From assembly GCA_026989405.1 (NCBI GenBank), contig JALSJL010000307.1, positions 1-14,860 of the forward strand: a DNA stretch of 14,860 nucleotides. Direction: 5' to 3'. Every line of letters begins with the position of its first letter. The stretch's first letter is position 1. This document shows positions 7,958 through 14,091 of the stretch, one piece after another. The notes under the pieces are model-generated. The model saw only the letters and a list, made by a program, of their open reading frames with translations. It searched no databases and was not told the origin of the DNA. Both the position numbers and the translations under genes were made by a program. This DNA comes from Marinosulfonomonas sp. GTDB lineage: Bacteria > Pseudomonadota > Alphaproteobacteria > Rhodobacterales > Rhodobacteraceae.

Positions 7958-8548
7958 ATGCGTAAATCACTCGCAATCGCGGCACTGGCCGCAGGCCTCG
8001 CCAGCGTTTCGGCCATTTCTGCAACCGCCCAGAACTGGGGCCCCGCTCCGGCACCGGGTTACGGCTATGCACCCGCTCCGGGCTATGGCTACGGTCCTGC
8101 GCCGGTTCCGGGCTACGGCTATGCACCGGGCTACTATCCGGGCGGCTGGGGCAACAATGGTTGGGGCCCGTTCGGCAACAACGGTTGGGGCGGCAACAAC
8201 TGGTGGCCCTGGGACAACGGCGGCTACGGCAACAACTGGGGCAACAACTGGGGACCGTTCAACGGGTTCTCGACCGGCGACGGCCGTGGTCGCGGCAAGT
8301 TCAACTTCGGCTTCTCCGGCGACACGGACTTTGAAGGTCGTGGCGAAGGTCGCGGCGAAGGCCGTGGCGACGGATATGGCTATGGCTACGGCCAGGGCTA
8401 CAACGGCTGGAACCCGGCGTGGGGTCCGTATCCGGGTCCGGTTCCGGCCCCTGGTCAGGCACCTGTCGCACCGGGCCAGGCACCTGCCGCCCCGGCTGAG
8501 GACGGCGCCGAAGTTCAGGCCCCGACCGCAGAAGGTTCGGGCAACTAG
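7958..8548 (+). CDS. Sulfur globule-like exported Gly/Tyr/Asn/Trp-rich protein
   Basis: 196 residues, ATG 7958 with a strong AAGGAG at 7945-7950. The signal peptide has cleavage at ATA|QNW (24/25). The mature chain has four blocks: APAPGYGY-type repeats (29-61); Trp/Asn/Gly block 63-103 (GWGNNGWGPFGNNGW, WWPWDN, WGPFNGF); a Gly/Arg/Phe/Glu block 108-139 with three EGRG units; then GYGYGYGQGY, GPYPGPVPAPG and an acidic Pro/Ala tail. Sulfur globule proteins of purple sulfur bacteria (SgpA-C) are small exported Gly/Asn/Tyr-rich coat proteins of periplasmic sulfur inclusions, and the WGPFNGF...GRGRGKFNFGFS portion resembles the sulfur-globule-family signature as I recall it. The resemblance is compositional, so a cell-surface structural protein is the alternative. 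It sits in a 111-bp-spaced position with the strongest ribosome site of the cluster, fitting high expression. Confidence 0.6.
   Translation: MRKSLAIAALAAGLASVSAISATAQNWGPAPAPGYGYAPAPGYGYGPAPVPGYGYAPGYYPGGWGNNGWGPFGNNGWGGNNWWPWDNGGYGNNWGNNWGPFNGFSTGDGRGRGKFNFGFSGDTDFEGRGEGRGEGRGDGYGYGYGQGYNGWNPAWGPYPGPVPAPGQAPVAPGQAPAAPAEDGAEVQAPTAEGSGN
8333..8368 (+). repeat. Three tandem 12-nt units encoding Glu-Gly-Arg-Gly
   Basis: Units GAAGGTCGTGGC, GAAGGTCGCGGC and GAAGGCCGTGGC lie head to tail at 8333-8344, 8345-8356 and 8357-8368. They encode residues 126-137 of the sulfur-globule-like protein. Units differ only at synonymous third positions, so the peptide repeat is kept while the DNA has diverged. 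Confidence 0.9.
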
Positions 8549-8576
8549 GACACCCGTCCTTGTGAAACCAGCGCGT

Positions 8577-8594
8577 CCCCGGCAGATGCCGGGG
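8577..8594 (+). terminator. Intergenic stem-loop after the sulfur-globule-like gene
   Basis: CCCCGGC (8577-8583) pairs with GCCGGGG (8588-8594) around the loop AGAT. TTTT and TTT runs appear only about 15-25 nt further on, so it is not a classical intrinsic terminator. Located 28 nt after the stop and 48 nt before the next start, it may be a partial terminator or a 3'-end stabiliser that lets the structural-protein mRNA outnumber downstream message. Confidence 0.4.
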
Positions 8595-8642
8595 GCGGGC
8601 ATGCCAGACCAGTTTTCAGTTTGACACCGGGGGACATTTGCC

Positions 8643-9443
8643 ATGCGCAGGGGAATGATGAAATCAGTTGCCGCTATGGCCGTTGGCATCATGGCCCTGA
8701 CCGGTCCGGCGCAGGCTCAGCAGTCGCAACCGGCCACACAGCCCTATTCCGCCACCGCCGTTCACGCCTTTCCAGGCCAGCCCGAAACCACGGGCCGGAT
8801 CGTGAAATCCGGGCAGAACCTGCGTATGGAATTCACCCAGAACGGCAAACCGGTCATCGAGATACTGCGCCCGGCCGAGGGGGTCATGTATGTTCTTGAC
8901 CCGGAAACGAAAAGCTATTTCGAAGTGCGCGGCCCGGCAGTTCCCGTGCCCAACGACGGCTACACCACGCCCTGCCCCGACAACGCGGCCAGCGAAGCCT
9001 GCCAGCTTGTCGGCAAGGATACCGTCAGCGGCATTGACGTCGAAAAATGGGCGATCGCCACGCAGCCGGGCAGCCCGCCGATGATCATCCTGTGGGACAG
9101 CACGCGCCGGCGCGCCCTGCGCCAGGAATTTCCCGATGGCAGCGCCACGGCCATGACATTCAAGGCCATGGAAAACATCAACGGCCGCCCGACCGAGCAC
9201 TGGACCATAACCGCAACCGCCCCGAACCAGGAGCCATTGACCGGCGACTGGTGGTTCGACCCGGAACTGCGCCTTGTGGTGCGTGAAAACCTGCCAACCG
9301 GCGAGACCCGGCGGCTGGAAAACATCACGGTCGGCCAGGTCGACGCCAGCGCCTTCCAGGTGCCCGCCGGCTGGACGCGGCGCGAGTTTCCGGCCGCACC
9401 GCAAGCCCAACAACCGCAACAACCTGCCCCTTCGGGCAACTGA
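8643..9443 (+). CDS. Periplasmic LolA/DUF4412-like protein
   Basis: 266 residues from ATG 8643 (GGGGGA about 9 nt upstream); in-frame ATGs at 8655 and 8658 are possible starts since AGGGG precedes them. The signal peptide has cleavage at AQA|QQS near 25. The mature chain alternates short beta strands: YSATAVHAF, GRIVKSGQNLRMEF, KPVIEIL, GVMYVLDPETKSYFEV, later VEKWAIAT, PMIILWDSTRRRALRQEFPDG, WWFDPELRLVVREN and a C-terminal VDASAFQVPAGWTRREFP. This strand pattern with Arg-Met-Glu and Leu-Asp-Pro turns is what I expect of the DUF4412 / LolA-like half-barrel fold, which binds lipids or acts as an envelope sensor. Cys111 and Cys120 are the only cysteines and could form a disulfide. A Gln/Pro-rich tail ends the protein. 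It may carry a hydrophobic cargo for the RND pump, which is inference. Confidence 0.72.
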   Translation: MRRGMMKSVAAMAVGIMALTGPAQAQQSQPATQPYSATAVHAFPGQPETTGRIVKSGQNLRMEFTQNGKPVIEILRPAEGVMYVLDPETKSYFEVRGPAVPVPNDGYTTPCPDNAASEACQLVGKDTVSGIDVEKWAIATQPGSPPMIILWDSTRRRALRQEFPDGSATAMTFKAMENINGRPTEHWTITATAPNQEPLTGDWWFDPELRLVVRENLPTGETRRLENITVGQVDASAFQVPAGWTRREFPAAPQAQQPQQPAPSGN

Positions 9444-9468
9444 GCCAACGGACAGAAAGCACGCAGCC

Positions 9469-10086
9469 ATGCTGACACTATACGCAAACTTCAAGGGCGG
9501 AACCGGCAAGAGCACGATCGTGTTCAACATGGCCATGTGGCGCATCGCGCAGGGCGAAGAGGTGACGGTGTGCGACCTCGACCCGCAACGCACGATCACC
9601 GATGTCGCCTCGATCCGCGAGGAAGACGGGATAGAACCCGCGCTGAACGTGGTGCACAGCCTGCCCAAGGGGCGCAAGAAGGGCGACTGGCTGGTCGATG
9701 TGGGCACATCCGACATGGACGCGATGCGCGCCGCCATCCGGGCGGCCGACATGATCGTCGTGCCGGTGACCCCTTCGCAGGCCGACATCTGGGCGACGCA
9801 GAATTTCATCGATATCGTCAACACCGAGCGCAAGAAGGCCAAGAAGAAACTGCCGCCGATGCTCGCCTTTGTGAACCGCGCCGACTGGCACCCGCGGTCG
9901 CGCGAAAACGCCGAAACCATGGAGGCGCTGGAGGCGCTTGGCACCTTCAGGGCGCTCGACGAAAAGCTGGTGCAGCGACTTGCCTTCCGGCGGTCGTTTT
10001 CCGAAGGGCTGGCGGTTTTCGAACTTGAGCCTTCCAGCAAGGCGGCCACCGAACTGGATGCGCTGGCCCGGGCAATCTACGGCTGA
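9469..10086 (+). CDS. ParA/MinD-family partitioning ATPase (short, no DNA-binding N-terminus)
   Basis: 205 residues, ATG 9469, 25 bp after the previous gene; no clear ribosome site, so translation may be coupled. The chain begins directly with the deviant Walker A: NFKGGTGKST, with signature Lys9 and P-loop Lys14. The A' motif is VTVCDLDPQRT (Asp36, Asp38) and the Walker B is WLVDVG (Asp77). VPVTPSQADIWATQNF and FVNRAD follow, as in ParA folds. The length and lack of an N-terminal helix-turn-helix fit the type Ib/orphan ParA group, whose members position plasmids, carboxysomes (McdA), chemoreceptor arrays or other cargo by ATP-dependent binding to nucleoid DNA. No ParB, parS-like repeats, replication gene or carboxysome gene is nearby, and the neighbours are membrane and envelope genes. 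Cargo positioning is therefore more likely than plasmid partition. The partner is probably the TPR protein encoded next. Confidence 0.9.
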   Translation: MLTLYANFKGGTGKSTIVFNMAMWRIAQGEEVTVCDLDPQRTITDVASIREEDGIEPALNVVHSLPKGRKKGDWLVDVGTSDMDAMRAAIRAADMIVVPVTPSQADIWATQNFIDIVNTERKKAKKKLPPMLAFVNRADWHPRSRENAETMEALEALGTFRALDEKLVQRLAFRRSFSEGLAVFELEPSSKAATELDALARAIYG

Positions 10087-10130
10087 CGGCTATCGCGCCG
10101 CCGCCGCAATACAGGACAAAGAGTGTGATC

Positions 10131-10817
10131 ATGCCATTTCTTCGCTTAGTCATCATTTACATCGTGGTCATCCTGGCCGCGGTGCTGTTTTTTCAACGCG
10201 ACGCGGTGATGGGGATGCTCGGGTTGTCGTTTCAAGAGGATGAACCGGCGGCCGCTGCGATGGCCCCGTCTGCCGGCAGTGATGCTGCATCCGATACTGC
10301 CACACCGCAGCAGGCATTCAACGCCACCCCCACCACGCCCCGACAGATGCAAACGCCCGTGGCGACAGCGGGGAAAACATCAGTGCCGACACCGGCCGCG
10401 AACGAAAAACCGGGGCAAGCGGCCGATGCCGCGCAATCGATTCAGCCCCCGGTGGCCGCGCCGAAACCGGTCGAACAGACTGCCACGCCCGGCGCGCAGG
10501 AACAGGCGCCAGCCGAGACAGTCACCGCCGGGCTTGAAGCCGCCCGCAGGGCCTATTGGAACGGCGATCAGGCCGGGGCTGAAACCGCCTATCTTGCTCT
10601 TGTCAAAATAGCCCCCGACAACGCGGATGTGCTGGGCGAACTTGGCAATCTCTACTATGGTCAGCGCAGATACAGCGCCGCGGCCGAATACTATCATCGT
10701 GCTGCGCTGCAACTGTTGAAGGAGGGGGACATGGGCCGTGTCAATGCGCTGGTGGGCGTTCTGCAATCCATCGCGCCACAAAAGGCTGCGGACCTGCGCG
10801 CCCGCCTGAACCAGTAA
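10131..10817 (+). CDS. Membrane-anchored Pro/Ala-rich protein with C-terminal TPR
   Basis: 228 residues from ATG 10131; a GTG at 10125 in the same frame is possible and neither start has a strong ribosome site. Residues 5-21 (LRLVIIYIVVILAAVLFF) form one N-terminal membrane helix. Residues 36-130 are a flexible Pro/Ala/Thr/Gln linker with a net low charge. Residues about 134-195 form TPR-like helices: LEAARRAYWNGDQAGAETAYLALVKIAPDNADVLGELGNLYYGQRRYSAAAEYYHRAA shows the W/Y-G-AL-P-A pattern of one and a half to two repeats. The end (VNALVGVLQSI...LRARLNQ) adds another helix. This reads as a scaffold that hangs a protein-binding TPR on a tether from the inner membrane. Whether the linker is cytoplasmic or periplasmic is not certain. 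Lying between ParA and the dynamin-like gene, it could connect them to the membrane or to the exported proteins. Confidence 0.8.
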   Translation: MPFLRLVIIYIVVILAAVLFFQRDAVMGMLGLSFQEDEPAAAAMAPSAGSDAASDTATPQQAFNATPTTPRQMQTPVATAGKTSVPTPAANEKPGQAADAAQSIQPPVAAPKPVEQTATPGAQEQAPAETVTAGLEAARRAYWNGDQAGAETAYLALVKIAPDNADVLGELGNLYYGQRRYSAAAEYYHRAALQLLKEGDMGRVNALVGVLQSIAPQKAADLRARLNQ

Positions 10818-10843
10818 CGATCGTTGACCAGGAGACATCGCCG

Positions 10844-12346
10844 ATGAGCCATTTCCTCAAGACCCGCCTGAAACGGCTCGAAAACCATCTGAAGGCCGAG
10901 AACCCGGCGCTGCTGGAGGTGCTGCCGACCTATTACAAGTTCGACAAGCTGTTGTGGAAAACCGGTCTGCTGGACCGCGAGACCTCGCTGGCATCGCAAA
11001 TATCCTGGTGGCCGCTGATCTCGGTGCTGGGGACGTTTTCCAGCGGCAAGTCGACCTTCATCAATTCCCACGTCGGCGACACGCTGCAAAGCACCGGCAA
11101 CCAGGCGGTGGATGACAAGTTCACCGTGATCTGCCACCGTTCCGCGGGCACCGAGGCCAACCAGACCCTGCCCGGCACCGCGCTGGATGCCGACCCGCGT
11201 TTTCCGTTCTTTCGCATCAGCCACGAGATCGAAAAGGTGGCCCAGGGCGAAGGCAAGCACATCGAAAGTTACCTGCAGCTGCGCACGACCGACAAGGACA
11301 CGATCAAGGGCAAGATCATCATCGACAGCCCCGGTTTCGATGCCGATGATCAGCGCCGCTCGACCCTGCGCATCACCGATCACATCATTGATCTGTCCGA
11401 TCTGGTGCTGGTGTTCTTCGATGCCCGCCACCCCGAGCCGGGCGCGATGCAGGACACGCTGGAGCATCTGGTCGCGCGCACGGTCACGCGCACGGACGCG
11501 TCCAAATTCATCTATGTTCTCAACCAGATAGACACCGCAGCCAAGGAGGACAACCCGGAAGAAATCGTCGCCGCATGGCAACGCGCGATTGCGCAGGCCG
11601 GGCTTTCGGCCGGGCAGTTCTACACGATCTACAACGAAGACGCCGCAACCCCGATCGAAGACGCGGCCCTGCGCGAGCGGTTCCGCGCCAAGCGCGACCA
11701 TGACCTGAAGAAGATCACCGACCGCATGGATGAGGTCGAATTGCAGCGCAACTACCGGATTGTCAGCGTGCTGGAGACGGTCGCAAACGAACTGGAACAC
11801 GATGTGCTGCCCCAGTTGCGCGATGCCAAGGCGCGCTGGCGGCGCGGTGTGCTGCTCGGCGATGGTATTGCGCTGGGGCTGGTTGTTGCCGCGGCGCTTG
11901 GCGCCGTGGTCGGGCTGGGCTGGAACCCGTTTGCAACGATATTTTCGCCCGAATGGATATCAAGCAACCTGCTGGACGCCGCCGTGGGCGCATTGGTTGC
12001 GGTCGTGCTGGCCTTTGCCTTTCACCAATGGATGCGCAGTTTTGTCGCCAGGCGGGTTGCCGCCAGGCTGCCTGAATCCTGGGGACAGGTGGAACTGAAC
12101 CTGCGTTCGGCATTCCTGAAAAGCACGCGAGCGTTTCAATCGGTCTTTCGCAAGGAACCTGCCGGCTGGAGCAAACGTCCAGCCAGGCAATTGCGGATGA
12201 TCCGCGAGACCGTTGCGAACCACATTCAGAGCCTGAATGACCGCTACGCCGATCCGTCCGGCAAGGCCGTCGCCACGGCCACGCCCGGGGTGCTGGCCCC
12301 GCCTGCGCAGCAGCAGCCCCCAACCGAAGAAAAAGGGGCCGCCTAG
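10844..12346 (+). CDS. Dynamin-like GTPase with two membrane segments
   Basis: 500 residues, ATG 10844 with AGGAG 7-8 nt upstream. The N-terminus (about 10-55) has an LPTYYKFDKLLWKTGLL helix, followed by the GTPase core: G1 GTFSSGKST (63-71, Lys69), likely G2 Thr94 in a DDKFTV context, G3 DSPGFDAD (161-168), G4 NQID (227-230, with Gln where Lys is usual). The large G domain, EHD/dynamin-like P-loop and following helical region (about 285-330) place it in the dynamin superfamily, which binds and bends membranes on GTP hydrolysis. Hydrophobic segments at about 341-359 and 377-393 form a hairpin that could insert in the inner membrane, in the place of the paddle. A basic region (400-455) and a disordered Pro/Gln tail end it. 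Its TAG stop overlaps the next gene's GTG by one base. Bacterial relatives act in membrane repair, fusion or vesicle formation; which applies here is open. Confidence 0.9.
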   Translation: MSHFLKTRLKRLENHLKAENPALLEVLPTYYKFDKLLWKTGLLDRETSLASQISWWPLISVLGTFSSGKSTFINSHVGDTLQSTGNQAVDDKFTVICHRSAGTEANQTLPGTALDADPRFPFFRISHEIEKVAQGEGKHIESYLQLRTTDKDTIKGKIIIDSPGFDADDQRRSTLRITDHIIDLSDLVLVFFDARHPEPGAMQDTLEHLVARTVTRTDASKFIYVLNQIDTAAKEDNPEEIVAAWQRAIAQAGLSAGQFYTIYNEDAATPIEDAALRERFRAKRDHDLKKITDRMDEVELQRNYRIVSVLETVANELEHDVLPQLRDAKARWRRGVLLGDGIALGLVVAAALGAVVGLGWNPFATIFSPEWISSNLLDAAVGALVAVVLAFAFHQWMRSFVARRVAARLPESWGQVELNLRSAFLKSTRAFQSVFRKEPAGWSKRPARQLRMIRETVANHIQSLNDRYADPSGKAVATATPGVLAPPAQQQPPTEEKGAA

Positions 12347-12903
12347 TGTATTCCGATCCCGATTGCGCGGTTCGTGAGGGCCGTTGCGGCGAGCATGAAT
12401 TCCGCCTGGCCGTTTACGAGGCGGGCCATGCGCTGACGGCCCGCGCGCTGGGGCTGAACATCCTGTCGGTGCGGATGCTGCCGCGCCCGCCGGTGCTGGT
12501 TTCCGACAAGACCTTCACCAACAACGACTGGAATTCCTTCATCGAGACGCTGGAAATTCGCATCATCGAACTGTTTGGCGGGCAGATTGCGGAAGAGCTG
12601 GCCTGCAACTGCAATACCTGCGGCAGCGGCGATATCGCACGCATCGATGAACTTGCCCGCCTGATCGCCGGGCTGGGGGAAGCGCTGGACCATGAGACGG
12701 TTCTGTTCGATCTGGAAGACGTGGCGCAGGGGATCTTTGCCGATGAAAAGGTGCGTGACGCAGTTCTGCCGATTGCCGAGTTCTTTCATGCGCGGATGAT
12801 GAACAAGCGCGAGGAAATTCCGGGCAGCGACATCGAAGCGGAACTGGACAGGTACATCCCGCGCAAACCGAAGGAAAAATGGCTGAAACGCCTGTTCGGC
12901 TGA
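12346..12903 (+). CDS. FtsH-M41-like protein with degenerate zinc motif (YEAGH)
   Basis: 185 residues, GTG start at 12346 sharing its G with the TAG of the dynamin-like gene, so translation is coupled. The sequence follows the FtsH metallopeptidase (M41) core without the AAA+ domain or membrane anchor. RLAVYEAGHALTARALG (20-36) matches the FtsH AYHEAGHAL helix, FGGQIAEEL (77-85) matches GGRxAEE, and GSGDIARIDELAR (93-105) matches the segment carrying the third ligand, here Asp96. The first zinc histidine is Tyr24 (TAC 12415-12417); Glu25 and His28 remain. That predicts loss of normal zinc binding or an altered site. CNCNTC (Cys87, 89 and 92) precedes the third-ligand region and Cys7 and Cys14 lie near the start, so another metal site is possible. 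The C-terminus is basic (RKPKEKWLKRLFG). It may be a non-catalytic adaptor or modified peptidase. Confidence 0.75.
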   Translation: MYSDPDCAVREGRCGEHEFRLAVYEAGHALTARALGLNILSVRMLPRPPVLVSDKTFTNNDWNSFIETLEIRIIELFGGQIAEELACNCNTCGSGDIARIDELARLIAGLGEALDHETVLFDLEDVAQGIFADEKVRDAVLPIAEFFHARMMNKREEIPGSDIEAELDRYIPRKPKEKWLKRLFG

Positions 12904-13014
12904 CGCCGGGAACAGGGCGGAGGCGCCTGGCGGCGCCACGACATTGCGGCTGCGCCGCGGCTTTGCCGCGTCGCGGTGCCTCCGGCGGGGATATTTGAGC
13001 AAAGAAGAAGAGGC
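12904..13014. terminator. GC hairpins between converging genes
   Basis: This gap separates the plus-strand cluster from the minus-strand ABC genes. GGCGCC/GGCGCC (12922-12927 and 12932-12937, loop TGGC), GCGGC/GCCGC (12946-12950 and 12954-12958, loop TGC) and CGCGGC/GCCGCG (12956-12961 and 12965-12970, loop TTT) are strong stems. The second and third overlap and are alternatives. None is followed by a T-run on the plus strand. The minus-strand reading TTTGCTCAAATATCCCCG after the ABC stop is only mildly T-rich. A bidirectional terminator is likely on position, not proven. Confidence 0.5.
12979..12996 (+). repeat. Rhodobacterales-type intergenic motif CCTCCGGCGGGGATATTT
   Basis: The string CCTCCGGCGGGG then ATATTT, followed by GAGCAAAGAAGAAG, recurs between genes in Rhodobacteraceae genomes as I recall. 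Only one copy is in this window. It supports assignment of the host and may be part of the terminator of the minus-strand ABC gene, whose stop is 19 bp away. Confidence 0.5.
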
Positions 13015-14088
13015 TCAGCCTTGCGGGATCAGCACCGGACCCGAAGGGGCAAAGCCGATGGTGACATCGGTATCGATGGCCAGCGGGTGCTCGACATCTT
13101 CATCGACGACGAACATGGTGCCGAAGCTGGCCTCGACCGTGTATTCCATGCGGATGCCGACATAGGTGGCTTTCAGGACCCTGCCCTTGAAACCGGGCCG
13201 CGCGTTGAGTTCCAGCCGCGACGGGCGCACGGCCAGCGTTGCCGGGCCTTTGGCAAGGCCGCGCGAGGGCAGCTTGTAGCGGTAGCCGTCCACGTCGATC
13301 TGTGCCATCTCGCCGTCAAGCGCCACGATTTCGCAGGGGATCAGGTTGGCTTCCCCAATGAAATCCGCCACGAAACTGTCAACCGGGGCATCGTAAAGCT
13401 CGCGCGGGGTGCCGATCTGGGCAATCGAGGCGTTGCGCATCACCACGATTTCGTCAGAGACCGCCAGCGCCTCTTCCTGGTCGTGGGTGACATAGACCAC
13501 GGTCAAGCCGAGGTCTTGCTGGATTGCGCGGATGTCTTCGCGCACCTGCCGGCGCAGCTTGGCGTCAAGGTTGGAAAGCGGCTCGTCGAACAGCAGGACC
13601 TGCGGCTCGAGCACCAGCGCGCGCGCCACCGCCACCCGCTGTTGCTGGCCGCCCGAAAGCTCGCTTGGCAGGCGGTCGTCAAACCCCTTGAGCCCCACCA
13701 GATCGAGCCCGGCCAGCGCACGGCTGCGGCTTTCATCCTTGCCGAAGCCCGAGAATTTCAGCCCGTAGGCGACGTTCTCGAGCACCGTCATATGGGGAAA
13801 CAGCGCATAGGACTGGAAGACCATCGACACGTCGCGGTCGGTCGCCGGCAGCAGCGTCACATCCTTGTCGCCGATGAAAATCTTGCCCGTCGTCGCCATT
13901 TCCAGCCCGGCGATCATGCGCAAGGTGGTGGTCTTGCCGCACCCCGAGGGGCCGAGCAGCGTGAACAATTCGCCGGCCGGCACGTCGAGGTCGATCTTGT
14001 CCACCGCCACAACGTCGCGGCCGAACACCTTGGACACGCCGCGGAAACTGACCGGCGCTGCGCGTGAAGAAATAAGTGTGGTGGCCAT
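13015..14088 (-). CDS. ABC importer ATPase, iron/polyamine type (FbpC/PotA-like)
   Basis: 357 residues, start ATG at 14088 with GGGGG 6-7 nt upstream on the minus strand. Walker A GPSGCGKT (46-53), Q-loop FQSYALFPH, signature LSGGQQQR (144-151), Walker B VLLFDEP (164-170), D-loop SNLD and switch His202 in VTHDQEEAL are intact, so it should be an active ATPase. Residues about 280-345 are a TOBE regulatory domain (ALDGEMAQI, LAVRPSRLEL, ATYVGIRMEYTVEA). This architecture belongs to the CUT1/PotA/FbpC group importing Fe3+, polyamines, thiamine, sulfate or phosphonate. With the fused-type permease encoded 3 bp upstream the Fe3+ (Fbp/Afu) subgroup is most likely. The binding protein is not in the window. 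It is a separate operon converging on the plus-strand cluster. Confidence 0.93.
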   Translation of the reverse strand: MATTLISSRAAPVSFRGVSKVFGRDVVAVDKIDLDVPAGELFTLLGPSGCGKTTTLRMIAGLEMATTGKIFIGDKDVTLLPATDRDVSMVFQSYALFPHMTVLENVAYGLKFSGFGKDESRSRALAGLDLVGLKGFDDRLPSELSGGQQQRVAVARALVLEPQVLLFDEPLSNLDAKLRRQVREDIRAIQQDLGLTVVYVTHDQEEALAVSDEIVVMRNASIAQIGTPRELYDAPVDSFVADFIGEANLIPCEIVALDGEMAQIDVDGYRYKLPSRGLAKGPATLAVRPSRLELNARPGFKGRVLKATYVGIRMEYTVEASFGTMFVVDEDVEHPLAIDTDVTIGFAPSGPVLIPQG

Positions 14089-14091
14089 GGC

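Noticed and set aside
8030..8450. CRISPR-like or DNA-level repeat array
   Set aside because: The repetition follows codon phase and encodes GYGY, GNN and EGRG peptides. Spacing is irregular and there are no unique spacers.
9469..10086. Plasmid partition locus
   Set aside because: There is no ParB, iteron, parS-like repeat or replication gene, and the surrounding genes are chromosomal-type envelope genes.
12976..14067. Long plus-strand open frame opposite the ABC ATPase
   Set aside because: The minus strand holds all ABC ATPase motifs in order; the plus frame has His/Arg/Gly-rich random composition and no ribosome site.
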